A stretch of DNA of 64,000 bases from Cyclobacteriaceae bacterium (lineage in GTDB: Bacteria; Bacteroidota; Bacteroidia; Cytophagales; Cyclobacteriaceae), in NCBI GenBank assembly GCA_016787645.1, contig JAEUUF010000013.1, positions 788,372 to 852,371 of the forward strand, given 5' to 3'. Below are positions 41,556-51,465 of this stretch, one piece after another. The position numbers and the translations under genes are program-made. Position 1 is the stretch's first letter. Each line of letters starts with the position of its first letter. The notes beneath the pieces were generated by a model that was not told the DNA's origin, did no database searches, and was given only the letters and a program-made list of their open reading frames with translations.

Positions 41556-43481
41556 TTATTTATAGCTGCGCTGGGTGAGCTTGACGTTCTCAAACACGAG
41601 CGGCTCTTTGTGGAGTTCTTCAGGCATGCCATCCCCTTTGTACTCCCAGGCTGCCACGTAAGCAAACTCATTGTCTTTGCGCATGGCCTCCCCATCCGGG
41701 GTGGAGGATTCTTCGCGGAAGTGACCTCCACAGGATTCAGAGCGGTTCAACGCATCGTCGACCATCAACTCGCCGAGTTCCATGAAATCGGCCAGTCGTC
41801 CGGCTTTCTCCAATTCCATGTTGAGTTCGTTGCCACTGCCGAGGACATTCACATTCTCCCAGAACTCTTTTCGCAGCGCCTGGATTTTCTCCTTGGCTTT
41901 CTTCAGGCCCGCTTCGTTGCGCGACATCCCGCAATATTCCCACATCGTCAGTCCTAACTCGCGATGCAATTCGTCAACGGTCTTCTTGCCCTTGATCGAC
42001 AACAATTTGTTAACCCGGTTCTGCACGGCGTCCATCGCCTCCTTGAATTCGGGTCGGTCGGTTCCCATTTTCTCCCACGGCATGCCCGCCAGGTAATCGC
42101 CAATGGTATATGGAATTACAAAATAGCCATCGGCCAAACCCTGCATCAGGGCGCTGGCCCCAAGTCGGTTCGCGCCGTGGTCAGAGAAATTGCACTCACC
42201 GAGCGAATACAATCCCGGAACCGTTGTCATCAGGTTGTAATCCACCCACAAGCCACCCATGGTATAGTGAACCGCGGGATAGATCATCATCGGCATTTCA
42301 TACGGATTGTCGCCGGTGATCTGCTTGTACATATCGAACAGGTTGCCATACTTCGCTTCGATCACGCTGCGACCGTCACGTTTGATGGCATCCGCAAAGT
42401 CAAGGAAAACAGCCAGACCGGTGGCTCCTACTCCACGGCCTTCATCACAAATCATCTTGGCATTGCGCGAGGCCACGTCACGAGGAACGAGGTTACCGAA
42501 TGACGGGTACCTGCGTTCCAGGAAGTAGTCGCGGTCTCCTTCTGGGATCTTTACAGCATCTTTTGCCTTCAATCCTTTCACAGCCACCTTGGGTGCCCAC
42601 ACCCTTCCGTCGTTGCGAAGGGACTCAGACATCAGGGTCAGTTTGGATTGGTGATCGCCGGAAACCGGGATACACGTGGGGTGAATTTGGGTGAAACAAG
42701 GATTGCCAAAGACTGCCCCTTTCTTGTGCGCGCGCCAGATGGCTGTTGCATTGCAGTTCTTAGCGCTCGTGGACAAGTAGAATACGTTGCTATAACCGCC
42801 GGTGCACAATAGGACTGCATGTGCAGCATGCGCCTCAATCTTTCCGGTAACCATGTCACGGGTGATAATACCTCGTGCCTTTCCATCCACGATCACCACC
42901 TCCAGCATTTCGGTGCGGTTGTACATCTTCACCTTGCCGTTGGCAATTTGCCGGTTGAGGGCTGAGTAGGCTCCCAAGAGGAGTTGCTGCCCGGTCTGTC
43001 CGCGGGCGTAGAAAGTGCGGGATACTTGTGCTCCTCCAAAAGACCGGTTGGCCAGTGTACCGCCGTATTCACGGGCAAAGGGCACACCCTGGGCCACGCA
43101 TTGGTCAATGATATCGACACTGACTTCGGCGAGGCGGTGAACGTTGGCTTCACGCGCGCGGTAATCGCCACCTTTGATGGTGTCATAGAACAGGCGGTAG
43201 ACACTGTCACCGTCGTTCTGATAATTTTTTGCAGCGTTGATACCGCCTTGCGCGGCGATGGAGTGCGCGCGGCGTGGGCTGTCCTGGTGGCAGAAGGCCT
43301 TCACGTTATATCCCAACTCACCGAGTGAGGCAGCGGCGGAAGCACCGGCCAAACCAGTACCCACTACGATGATGTCGTACTTCCTCTTGTTCGCCGGGTT
43401 GACCAGTTTGAGGTTGAACTTATGCTTTGACCACTTTTCGGCCAGCGGTCCTTCAGGAATTTTCGATTCGAGTTTCGTCAT
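41556..43481 (-). CDS. sdhA: Succinate dehydrogenase/fumarate reductase flavoprotein subunit
   Basis: SdhA oxidises succinate to fumarate with covalent FAD. The 641-residue protein shows the Rossmann FAD site ([24 protein letters not shown]), the flavin-attachment region [20 protein letters not shown], the substrate segment [20 protein letters not shown] and [26 protein letters not shown]. Its length and the long N-terminus match the Bacteroidota enzyme. It lies between sdhC and sdhB. Confidence 0.97.
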   Translation of the reverse strand: MTKLESKIPEGPLAEKWSKHKFNLKLVNPANKRKYDIIVVGTGLAGASAAASLGELGYNVKAFCHQDSPRRAHSIAAQGGINAAKNYQNDGDSVYRLFYDTIKGGDYRAREANVHRLAEVSVDIIDQCVAQGVPFAREYGGTLANRSFGGAQVSRTFYARGQTGQQLLLGAYSALNRQIANGKVKMYNRTEMLEVVIVDGKARGIITRDMVTGKIEAHAAHAVLLCTGGYSNVFYLSTSAKNCNATAIWRAHKKGAVFGNPCFTQIHPTCIPVSGDHQSKLTLMSESLRNDGRVWAPKVAVKGLKAKDAVKIPEGDRDYFLERRYPSFGNLVPRDVASRNAKMICDEGRGVGATGLAVFLDFADAIKRDGRSVIEAKYGNLFDMYKQITGDNPYEMPMMIYPAVHYTMGGLWVDYNLMTTVPGLYSLGECNFSDHGANRLGASALMQGLADGYFVIPYTIGDYLAGMPWEKMGTDRPEFKEAMDAVQNRVNKLLSIKGKKTVDELHRELGLTMWEYCGMSRNEAGLKKAKEKIQALRKEFWENVNVLGSGNELNMELEKAGRLADFMELGELMVDDALNRSESCGGHFREESSTPDGEAMRKDNEFAYVAAWEYKGDGMPEELHKEPLVFENVKLTQRSYK

Positions 43482-43502
43482 GTTCTTGGGGTCGTTACGT
43501 AC

Positions 43503-44180
43503 TCAGGACAAATACATCATGATGGGAATCAGGGCAAACAGGGCAGGCACGAGGATAGAGAAAGCTTTCCCCACGAAACCAATCAGCCCATTATACTTGA
43601 GGTGATTGAGGCCCAGCGTCTGGAAGGCGCTGATGAAACCATGCCACAGGTGGAAGGCCACGCCAATCATGCAGAACACATAGAGGGCCACATACCAGCC
43701 CACATGAAACCATTCGTTGACCAGCGCATAGAGGTCGCGGACTTGCTTGCCGTCATGATCCTGGGTCGGCAAATTTCCCCAGTGCATTTGTGCCCAGAAA
43801 TCTTTTAAATGAATCACGATGAAAACCAGGATGATGGTACCGAGGATTCCCATGTTACGGCTGGACCAGATGCTGGAGGTGCTGTTGCTCACCGCATAAC
43901 CTTCCGGGCCACGGGCCTTGCGGTTGCGGATGGTCAGCATGGCCGAAATGAAGATGTGCCCGAGGATCAGCGCAAAGTTGACTTTCGAAACGGTCTGAAT
44001 GAGCGGGTTGGTGCTCATAAACTCGGCGTAAACGTTGAACGCGTGACCTCCGTCGTTCTTCAGAAGTTGGAGGTTACCGATCAGGTGGACCAGCAGGAAA
44101 GTGATGAGAAACAAGCCGGTCAGGGCCATCAGTAGTTTTCTCCCCAGCGTGCTGGAGAACAGTTCTAGAAACCACTTCAT
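43503..44180 (-). CDS. sdhC: Succinate dehydrogenase cytochrome b subunit (class B)
   Basis: A 225-residue membrane anchor with five helices, the diheme type-B form that needs no SdhD. Heme-ligand histidines are visible in FLITFLLVHLIGNLQLL, LILGHIFISAMLTI, ILVFIVIHLKDFWAQMH and MIGVAFHLWHGFISAFQTLG. The ATG at 44180 (MKWFLELF) is used, since the longer frame from 44240 runs through the promoter. It is the first gene of sdhCAB. Confidence 0.94.
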   Translation of the reverse strand: MKWFLELFSSTLGRKLLMALTGLFLITFLLVHLIGNLQLLKNDGGHAFNVYAEFMSTNPLIQTVSKVNFALILGHIFISAMLTIRNRKARGPEGYAVSNSTSSIWSSRNMGILGTIILVFIVIHLKDFWAQMHWGNLPTQDHDGKQVRDLYALVNEWFHVGWYVALYVFCMIGVAFHLWHGFISAFQTLGLNHLKYNGLIGFVGKAFSILVPALFALIPIMMYLS

Positions 44181-44209
44181 AAAGGTGTTTTGGGGTTTTT
44201 CAAGAGAAC

Positions 44210-44237
44210 CAAAAATACTTCCGGCAGGTTTAACAAA
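44210..44237 (-). promoter_or_regulatory. Promoter of sdhCAB
   Basis: On the minus strand TATTTTTG (44210-44217) is an exact TANNTTTG -7 box and TTTG (44234-44237) is a -33 box, with 16 bases between them. The -7 box lies 30 bases before the chosen sdhC ATG, which supports that start over the upstream one. Confidence 0.65.
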
Positions 44238-44323
44238 CAAACCACAACTTTGTCCTGATCACCGTACAAAATTTGTTTTGAGCCTGATTGTCATGGGACT
44301 ATTTTTACCCACCACTACGACGC

Positions 44324-47300
44324 ATGTATCTCATTTTTGACACGGAAACCACCGGTGTTCCGCACAACAAGACTGCTCCCTTAACTGACCTCGAAAACTG
44401 GCCCCGCGTGGTTCAGATTGCCTGGCAGCTTCACGATGCCCGGGGCAAGCTCCTCTCCCAGGCCAACTACATTATCCGGCCGGACGGGTTCGATATCCCC
44501 TTCAAGGCGGAACAAGTACACGGCATTTCCACCCGCCGTGCGATGGAAGAAGGAACACCGCTCGCCGAAGTCCTTGAGCTGTTCCGCTCCGACCTCGACA
44601 AGACCTCCGTACTCATCGGGCATAACATCGAGTTTGACATCAACATCCTCGGTGCCGAATTCATCCGGCAGTCCCTGTCGCCGGATCCTTTGCTCCAGGC
44701 AACCAAGGTAGATACCGGGATAGTTTCTGTGGACTTCTGCCAGCTTACCGGCGGACCGGGTGGAAAACTGAAGATGCCTCGCCTGAGTGAGCTCCATCAA
44801 AAGTTGTTTGGAAAGGATTTCGACGATGCCCACGATGCCTCTTATGACGTCGCTGCTACCGCCCGATCGTTTTTCGGGCTGATCAAAAAGAAGGTCATCT
44901 CGCCTTTCGACAGCACGCCCATAGAAGAAATTACGTACGAAGAGCCCAACCTGGAGGCAGGAAATCAAAGCAAGCGCGACAAAAAGAAAAAATCGGGCGC
45001 CGGCGAAAGTGAGGAGTTGGTCGGGTTATCCGATAAGCCCTTTGCACACCTGCATTTGCATTCGCAATACTCCGTGTTGCAAGCCACCGCCGATGTGGAG
45101 GAGATCGTTGCGAAGGCAAAAGAATCCGGCATGCCCGCAGTTGCGCTAACGGATCTGGGGAATCTTTTTGGCGCATTCAAGTTTGTGACAGAGGCCAACA
45201 AACAAGGGATCAAGGCCATTGTAGGCTGCGAATTCTTCGTGGCGGAAGAACGCAAGAAAACAAAGTTCACCAAGGACAACCCCGATAAACGCTTCCAACA
45301 GGTGTTAATCGCCAAATCGGAAGAAGGATACCAGAACCTCGCCAAGCTCAGCTCCTTGGGATTCATCGAAGGGCTTTACGGCATCTATCCCCGTATCGAT
45401 AAGGCGCTGATCCAGGAATACCGGAAGGGACTCATGGCTACCACAGGCGGACTGCATTCTGAAGTGAATCACCTGATCCTCCACGTGGGCGAACGGCAGG
45501 CCGAAGAAGTCTTCGCGTGGTATCACAAGGTGTTTGGGAAAGACTTCTACGCTGAACTCAATCGCCATGGTATCCCGGAAGAAGATCACGTCAACCAGGT
45601 ACTCCTGAAGTTCTGTGCGAAATACAAAGTGAAATATTTTGCCGCCAACGAAGTGTATTACTTGCAGAAGTCGCAAGCCAACGCCCACGACGTGCTCTTG
45701 TGCATCAAGGAAGGCGAATTCCAGTCCACCCCGATCGGTGAAGGGCGAGGGAAGCGTTATGGCCTGCCCAACAGCGAGTATTATTTCAAGTCGCAGGACG
45801 AAATGAAGGCATTGTTCCGCGACCTGCCGGAGGCGATTGAGACCATTTCAGAGATCGTCGAAACAGTTGAGGTCTATAAACTGGAGCGCAAGGTGATGCT
45901 TCCCAAGTTTGACATCCCGAAAGGATTCAAAACGGAAGATGACTACTTGCGCTATCTCACGATGGAAGGCGCCAAGCGTCGGTACCCGGAACTTACACAA
46001 GAGATCAAGGACCGGCTGGACTTTGAGCTGGAGACGATCAAGAAGACGGGGTATCCCGGCTATTTCCTTATTGTCCAGGATTTTACTTCCAAGGCACGAG
46101 AGATGGGCGTCAGCGTCGGGCCGGGACGAGGCTCCGCCGCAGGATCCGCAGTAGCATATTGCATCGGCATCACCAACGTGGACCCGATTGCATACGACTT
46201 ACTGTTTGAGCGTTTCCTCAATCCCGATCGCGTCTCCCTGCCCGATATTGACATTGACTTCGATGACGAGGGACGCGACAAGGTGCTTCAATATGTCATC
46301 GAGAAATATGGTCATACGCAGGTAGCCCAGATCATTACTTACGGTACGATGGCAGCTAAATCTTCGATCCGCGACTGTGCCCGTGTGATGGAGTTGCCCC
46401 TCGCCGATGCCAACAACCTCGCCAAAATGGTTCCGGAACGTCCGGGCACAACGTTGTCCAAGGCGTTTGAAGAAGTCCGCGAACTCGATGACATCCGCAA
46501 AGGCAATGACAAGCGCGCCGAAGTGCTTAAGCAGGCCATCGTCATCGAAGGCTCGCTGCGGAATACGGGCACACACGCCTGCGGGGTAATCATCACACCC
46601 CAGGACATGACGACCCTCATCCCGGTGTCGACGGCGAAAGACTCTACCATGCTGGTCACCCAGTTCGACAACAGCGTCGTGGAAAATGCGGGGATGCTGA
46701 AAATGGACTTCCTCGGGCTTACAACGCTCACCATCATCAAGACCGCGCTGAAGAACATCAAACGGCGGCACGGGGTCGACATTGACATGGAAAAAATTCC
46801 ACTGGATGATGCGAAGACATACCAGCTCTACCAGCGGGGTGAGGTGACGGGAACGTTCCAGTTTGAAAGTGAGGGCATGCAAACTTACCTCCGCGCGCTC
46901 AAGCCCGACAAGTTTGAAGACCTCATCGCCATGAACGCCCTCTATCGTCCGGGGCCCATGGAATACATCCCCAACTTTATCGCCCGCAAGAACGGTCGTG
47001 AACAAATCCGCTACGACCTCCCCGAAATGGAGGAATACCTGAAAGACACGTACGGCATCACGGTGTACCAGGAGCAGGTGATGTTGCTGTCGCAGAAGCT
47101 GGCCAACTTCTCCAAGGGCGACGCCGACATCCTGCGGAAGGCCATGGGCAAGAAACAGAAGGACGTCCTGGACAAGATGAAGGACAAGTTCATTGCCGGA
47201 TGTAAAAAGAACGGCCACGATGAACGTATCGCCGACAAGGTCTGGAAAGACTGGGAAGCCTTTGCCCAATATGCCTTTAACAAATCACACTCCACCTGCT

Positions 47301-48514
47301 ACTCGCTGGTAGCTTATCACACGGCCTACCTGAAAGCCAATTATCCCGCCGAGTACATGGCAGCGGTGCTCACCCACTCGCAGAGCAACCTCGAGAATGT
47401 GACCTTCTTCACAGAAGAATGCCGCAAGATGGGCCTCGAGGTACTGGGGCCACATGTAAACGAATCAGGTGTGTTCTTCGAGGTGAACAAGGACGGCGCC
47501 ATTCGTTTCGGGTTGGGAGCCATCAAGGGGGCTGGTGACGCAGCGGTGGAATCCATCATCCAGGAACGCGACGCGCACGGGCCTTACAAAGACATTTTCG
47601 ATTTCGCTTCGAGATTAAGCCAGCGGGCGGTGAACAAGAAAACTTTCGAGTGCCTGGCGCTATCCGGCGCGTTTGACTGTTTCACCGAGTATCATCGTCG
47701 GCAATACGTGTACGCAAAAGAAGGCGACATCAACCTGACCGAAAAGGTGACCCGCTTCGCCGCGAAGATGCAGCAGGAATCACTCAGTTCGCAGGTGAGC
47801 CTCTTCGGCGGATCGTCCGGCAGTGAAGTGCCCCGGCCCAAGGTGGATCAAGTAGAACCCTTTAGTGAGATTGAAAAGTTGCACTTCGAGAAAGAGGTAG
47901 TCGGCGTTTATATCTCCGGGCATCCCCTGGACAATTTCAAGTTCGAGATGGACACGTTCTGCACTGCCCCCATTGCGGCGCTGAATGATTTGCAGGGCGC
48001 CGAGGGCAAGGAGTTCAAAATGGGAGGAATCGTGGCCTCGGTGGAGCACAAGATGACGAAGACAGGGAAGCCGTTCGGGAAATTGGTACTGGAAGACTAC
48101 AGTGGCAAGTTTGAGTTCGTGATGTGGAGCGACGATTACCTCAAGTTCAAGTCATTTCTCATGCCCGGACTTTTCCTTTTTGTGGAGGGCAATGTGCTTC
48201 GCAAGACCTGGGGCGAGCAGAACCTGGAGTTCAAAATCCGCTCGATCGACTTGCTGAACGAAATCGGGGTCAAGCGGGCAAAAGGTCTGGAAGTCCGTGT
48301 GGCCACGGACGTGCTGAACGCCGACCTGGTCAAGCAGATGGAGTCCATTTTCTCCGAATACAATGGGTCCACCCCCCTTTACCTCAAGCTCCGCGACGAC
48401 AAGGAGAATATCACGGTGGACATGCTTTCCCGGAAGTTCCGGGTGAAACCCGTAAATGACATGGTGAAGCGGATGAAGAAGCTGCCTTTGGTGGACGTGA
48501 GCGTGGTATATTGA
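44324..48514 (+). CDS. dnaE: DNA polymerase III alpha subunit with fused DnaQ-like exonuclease
   Basis: The replicative polymerase, 1396 residues. Residues 1-200 form a DEDD exonuclease domain (IFDTETTG, IGHNIEFDINILG, HDASYDVAATARS) like the epsilon subunit. After a charged linker (about 210-240, rich in K, D and E) comes the PHP domain (FAHLHLHSQYSVLQ, VALTDLGNLFGAFKFV). The polymerase core has GPGRGSAAGSAVAYC and the catalytic aspartates in LPDIDIDFDDEGRD. It is followed by GRPG/YRPGPMEYIPNFIARK, a helix-hairpin-helix region, an OB fold (GGIVASVEHKMTKTGKPFGKLVLED) and the C-terminal domain. The start is the ATG at 44324. The fusion puts proofreading in the same chain as synthesis. Confidence 0.95.
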   Translation: MYLIFDTETTGVPHNKTAPLTDLENWPRVVQIAWQLHDARGKLLSQANYIIRPDGFDIPFKAEQVHGISTRRAMEEGTPLAEVLELFRSDLDKTSVLIGHNIEFDINILGAEFIRQSLSPDPLLQATKVDTGIVSVDFCQLTGGPGGKLKMPRLSELHQKLFGKDFDDAHDASYDVAATARSFFGLIKKKVISPFDSTPIEEITYEEPNLEAGNQSKRDKKKKSGAGESEELVGLSDKPFAHLHLHSQYSVLQATADVEEIVAKAKESGMPAVALTDLGNLFGAFKFVTEANKQGIKAIVGCEFFVAEERKKTKFTKDNPDKRFQQVLIAKSEEGYQNLAKLSSLGFIEGLYGIYPRIDKALIQEYRKGLMATTGGLHSEVNHLILHVGERQAEEVFAWYHKVFGKDFYAELNRHGIPEEDHVNQVLLKFCAKYKVKYFAANEVYYLQKSQANAHDVLLCIKEGEFQSTPIGEGRGKRYGLPNSEYYFKSQDEMKALFRDLPEAIETISEIVETVEVYKLERKVMLPKFDIPKGFKTEDDYLRYLTMEGAKRRYPELTQEIKDRLDFELETIKKTGYPGYFLIVQDFTSKAREMGVSVGPGRGSAAGSAVAYCIGITNVDPIAYDLLFERFLNPDRVSLPDIDIDFDDEGRDKVLQYVIEKYGHTQVAQIITYGTMAAKSSIRDCARVMELPLADANNLAKMVPERPGTTLSKAFEEVRELDDIRKGNDKRAEVLKQAIVIEGSLRNTGTHACGVIITPQDMTTLIPVSTAKDSTMLVTQFDNSVVENAGMLKMDFLGLTTLTIIKTALKNIKRRHGVDIDMEKIPLDDAKTYQLYQRGEVTGTFQFESEGMQTYLRALKPDKFEDLIAMNALYRPGPMEYIPNFIARKNGREQIRYDLPEMEEYLKDTYGITVYQEQVMLLSQKLANFSKGDADILRKAMGKKQKDVLDKMKDKFIAGCKKNGHDERIADKVWKDWEAFAQYAFNKSHSTCYSLVAYHTAYLKANYPAEYMAAVLTHSQSNLENVTFFTEECRKMGLEVLGPHVNESGVFFEVNKDGAIRFGLGAIKGAGDAAVESIIQERDAHGPYKDIFDFASRLSQRAVNKKTFECLALSGAFDCFTEYHRRQYVYAKEGDINLTEKVTRFAAKMQQESLSSQVSLFGGSSGSEVPRPKVDQVEPFSEIEKLHFEKEVVGVYISGHPLDNFKFEMDTFCTAPIAALNDLQGAEGKEFKMGGIVASVEHKMTKTGKPFGKLVLEDYSGKFEFVMWSDDYLKFKSFLMPGLFLFVEGNVLRKTWGEQNLEFKIRSIDLLNEIGVKRAKGLEVRVATDVLNADLVKQMESIFSEYNGSTPLYLKLRDDKENITVDMLSRKFRVKPVNDMVKRMKKLPLVDVSVVY

Positions 48515-48606
48515 AAAGTGGATGCTGGGTACCCGATACTTGGCGCAGTGGCCGGGGATGTAGGAGGAACTTTAGAATTGGCCCCCTAACATTGAACTAA
48601 CGCAGC

Positions 48607-48614
48607 TATATTTG
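48607..48614 (+). promoter_or_regulatory. -7 promoter element before trxA
   Basis: TATATTTG matches TANNTTTG exactly and lies 38 bases before the trxA ATG. No -33 TTTG stands at the usual spacing; the nearest TTG motifs are 12 and 26 bases upstream. Confidence 0.45.
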
Positions 48615-48652
48615 TGTTCTGACAGTAAATCTCTTAAAAACGCATTATTCTC

Positions 48653-48976
48653 ATGGGAAAGACACTCGAACTAACTGACGCGACGTTTGACGCGACGATT
48701 AAATCAGACAAACCGGTATTAGTTGACTTTTGGGCAGAATGGTGCGGTCCGTGCAAAATGATCGGTCCCGCCGTTGAAGAATTGGCAAAGGATTACGAAG
48801 GCAGGGCCGTTGTCGCCAAGCTGAATGTTGACGAAAATCCGCAGGTGACCGCCCGCTTTGGTGTGCGTTCCATTCCTACCCTTTTGGTTTTCAAGAATGG
48901 CCAAATCGTTGACAAGCAGATTGGTGCAGTGCCGAAGTCGGTATTGGCCGGCAAACTCAACGCACAAGTAGGCTAA
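48653..48976 (+). CDS. trxA: Thioredoxin
   Basis: A 107-residue thioredoxin with the active site [13 protein letters not shown] (near residues 27-39), the cis-Pro segment [13 protein letters not shown] and the helix [12 protein letters not shown] at the end. It reduces protein disulfides in the cytoplasm. It is a single gene with its own -7 element and a terminator downstream. Confidence 0.97.
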   Translation: MGKTLELTDATFDATIKSDKPVLVDFWAEWCGPCKMIGPAVEELAKDYEGRAVVAKLNVDENPQVTARFGVRSIPTLLVFKNGQIVDKQIGAVPKSVLAGKLNAQVG

Positions 48977-49024
48977 AACCCTTCGCCCCTCTTTGCGCCT
49001 TACGCCTTTGCGTGAACCTATTAT

Positions 49025-49067
49025 AAGCCTGTGAACGAGCACCCCTCCTTCACAGGTTTATTTTTTT
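49025..49067 (+). terminator. Rho-independent terminator after trxA
   Basis: AAGCCTGTGAA pairs with TTCACAGGTTT over 11 bp (one G-U) around a 13-base loop, followed by ATTTTTTT. It overlaps the last codons of the convergent YkgJ-type gene. Confidence 0.75.
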
Positions 49068-49535
49068 AAGCCTTTCCACCATCTCCAACACGGCAGGACA
49101 GACCTGCGTGTTTTTGGCAGTGAGGTCCATGATCTGGACCATCTTCTTGCGGTCCGTGTGCGGGTATTCGCGGCAAGCTTTCGGCCGGTCAGCGTACACT
49201 TTGCAATAATTGTCCTCATCCAGGAACGGGCAAGGTGAGGACTTTAGCACATAATCCTTGTCTTCGTCGATCCGGAGATATTTCTCAATGAATTCTCCCG
49301 GCTTCATCCGCAGGGCTTTTGCTACGCGTTCGATGTCGGTCGGATAGAAGATGGGGCTTGTTGTCTTGCAACAATTGGCGCAGGTGAGGCAGTCGATTTC
49401 TTCAAAGACCTCTTCATGGACGGCATGGAAGGCGTCATCCACTTTGCGGGGATCCTTCTTCTTCAAACTCTGCAGGAACTTCCGGTGGTCCGCCTTCTTG
49501 TCGGCAGCGCGCTTGCGGAAAGCGTCGAGGTTCAT
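49050..49535 (-). CDS. YkgJ-family cysteine-cluster protein
   Basis: A 161-residue protein with the zinc- or iron-binding cysteine pattern of the family: CLTCANCCKT (near residues 49-57), then SPCPFLDEDNYCKVYADRPKACREYP (near 100-125). These proteins are annotated as putative Fe-S or Zn oxidoreductase-like proteins; no activity is known for this type. The N-terminus is basic and helical. Nothing in the neighbourhood suggests a pathway. Confidence 0.88.
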   Translation of the reverse strand: MNLDAFRKRAADKKADHRKFLQSLKKKDPRKVDDAFHAVHEEVFEEIDCLTCANCCKTTSPIFYPTDIERVAKALRMKPGEFIEKYLRIDEDKDYVLKSSPCPFLDEDNYCKVYADRPKACREYPHTDRKKMVQIMDLTAKNTQVCPAVLEMVERLKKINL

Positions 49536-49557
49536 CGCACAAAGATAGGCTGGCGTC

Positions 49558-51465
49558 TTACTTGAAGGTTGCCTGGCGCAAAATTGTCTTCCCGAACGGG
49601 ATCAATTCCACCTTTTCCTTCTTGCCGGAGCTTGTGTTCGTCAATTCGGTGGTGATTATCCCGTCTTTGAATACCGGTTTAGGGCTTTTCGAAAAGGAGT
49701 ACCGTGTTAGGCCAACGGGTTTATAGAAGAGATCAGCCAATTGATTGGCATACACTTTTCCCGGCACTTCTTCGGCCTCGATAGGTTTTGCGTACAACAA
49801 AGCTCCATATGAAAAGTAGTGCTCCTGGTTGTTGTCGACCTGCACTTCTACCTGGCTTTGAAAGGAAATTTTCACCTCATCTGCAGCGGAAAACATGCGA
49901 TGAATGACAATAAAGTCCTTTTCGATGGTGTAGCGCTCGCGGGTGTCCACACGCTTCACCCACCCCGGCTTTCTTATCTTCAGTGTGAACAAGGTTGGTT
50001 TGTCCAGCTGTATGCGGAAGTTGAGATTGTTTTCATAGGGATAGTTTGTCCGATTCTCGATGGTGACTGGGGAGCCACTCACTGAAGTCTGCAACCGGTT
50101 CGGCATCAGGAGTGTGGCCACCAAGGTGGTCTCATTTTCTTTCATCCAGGAATTCTGAACGAAGTAGGGTGAAATTCTTCCTGCGTTTGGGTTACAGCAT
50201 ACCGCAACATCCTGGTGCGCGGGCGAATACTTGTAGCGGGTTTGCTTTCTATCGGGTTCCACCTCGCCATTCCGGGTGCCCATCATTTCATACGAATTAT
50301 CCGTCTTCAGGTAGGCGATACAGGAATGTGTGGGGTTTCGGGAGCCTTGTGCGGCGTTGTAGAAGATCCGCTCCACGTCATCCCCGGTTTTTGCATTTCC
50401 TGTTTTCTGCAAGAGCAGGCAATAGCTGTCCAGCAGTTCATGCAGCGAGCAGTATTCATACCCGGTTCGGGTAGCGTTCGGGGTTCGCTCAGCAATCCAC
50501 TCATCCCCGATCGCGCCGCCGCTCGGAGATATAACTGCCTTGATTCTGTCCAGGTAGATTTTCAGTGCTTTCTCCAGCACGGTATCCGAAGAAGCGTAGT
50601 TGGCAATGATTACTGTCCGGAGGTGCTCAAACGTGTGGACGCCATGGGACTTCAGTTTATAATTCGGATTCAATATGCTCTTCAACTGCGCGTCGCTCTC
50701 CGACTGGAACGTCTGGGAAAAGTCACGGTACAAGAACAAGGCATAGGCCCTGTATTTTTCTTCCTTCGTACAGTAATACATTCGTTCCAGTACATCGGTA
50801 AATGTCAACCCGTGTGATACGCCCCCATTGAATTTCGTCCCTGAGCTGAACGGGCTGGAGGCGTTGATCGGGTAATTGCGCATTACATTTTCGACGGCTC
50901 TCTTTACTGCATTCAATACCCTTTCATCTTTAGTGAACTCATAATAGCCCAGCAAGGCCCTGTACAAAGTTGCTTTTGACCAGAGTTCGCCGTTTTCAGA
51001 CTTGAAGGCATAGCGCGACTCCTTGTCATAAATCCCGAGGTATCCATCCTCATCCTGGGTAGCCAGGATAGCCTGGACATAACGCTTTGCCTTTTCAATA
51101 CCTGGGCCATTATTGGTCAGGGCCGCGTTTCTGATAAAGCCGTCCCACCAGTTGGATTGTGTTTCACTGTTCCACCACTTGTATTGATCCTCCCCTTCCA
51201 TATCACCTTCTTTCAAGTTGCCCAGGTCCTTGGCTTTTGAGTTTTTTCCCAATCGACCCGAACCATAGATGGGATCATTGATCAGGTCAGGGACAAGGAT
51301 ATCCAGGTTGCCCACAAAACCCTGCACGTCCTTTTCCATCTGCACTTTCAGCCAGCCAGTAGGTTGAATGCTTCCAAGGGGTATGGGTTGCAGCGCTTCG
51401 GGACGTTGTTGTGCCTCAGCACCCAACGAAATTCCCAAAAGCAGTAAACAAGAAATTATTCTCAT
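49558..51465 (-). CDS. Exported DUF1680 glycosidase (GH127-like)
   Basis: A 635-residue protein with a signal peptide (MRIISCLLLLGISLGAEAQ). The barrel is DUF1680-like: GTKFNGGVSHGLTFTDVLERMYY, YEYCSLHELLDSYCLLL (the E-x-C zinc motif) and DVAVCCNPNAGRISPYF (the CC pair). The putative zinc and nucleophile residues of GH127 are therefore kept. It is clearly divergent from the two DUF1680 enzymes in the arabinan operon, so beta-L-arabinofuranosidase activity is only one option. Its ATG overlaps the stop of the GH92 gene by 4 bases. Confidence 0.82.
   Translation of the reverse strand: MRIISCLLLLGISLGAEAQQRPEALQPIPLGSIQPTGWLKVQMEKDVQGFVGNLDILVPDLINDPIYGSGRLGKNSKAKDLGNLKEGDMEGEDQYKWWNSETQSNWWDGFIRNAALTNNGPGIEKAKRYVQAILATQDEDGYLGIYDKESRYAFKSENGELWSKATLYRALLGYYEFTKDERVLNAVKRAVENVMRNYPINASSPFSSGTKFNGGVSHGLTFTDVLERMYYCTKEEKYRAYALFLYRDFSQTFQSESDAQLKSILNPNYKLKSHGVHTFEHLRTVIIANYASSDTVLEKALKIYLDRIKAVISPSGGAIGDEWIAERTPNATRTGYEYCSLHELLDSYCLLLQKTGNAKTGDDVERIFYNAAQGSRNPTHSCIAYLKTDNSYEMMGTRNGEVEPDRKQTRYKYSPAHQDVAVCCNPNAGRISPYFVQNSWMKENETTLVATLLMPNRLQTSVSGSPVTIENRTNYPYENNLNFRIQLDKPTLFTLKIRKPGWVKRVDTRERYTIEKDFIVIHRMFSAADEVKISFQSQVEVQVDNNQEHYFSYGALLYAKPIEAEEVPGKVYANQLADLFYKPVGLTRYSFSKSPKPVFKDGIITTELTNTSSGKKEKVELIPFGKTILRQATFK

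Noticed and set aside
46199-47269. A 356-codon minus-strand open frame inside dnaE
   Set aside because: It lies entirely within the conserved polymerase core; its composition is that of the antisense of a GC-rich gene and no motif is present.
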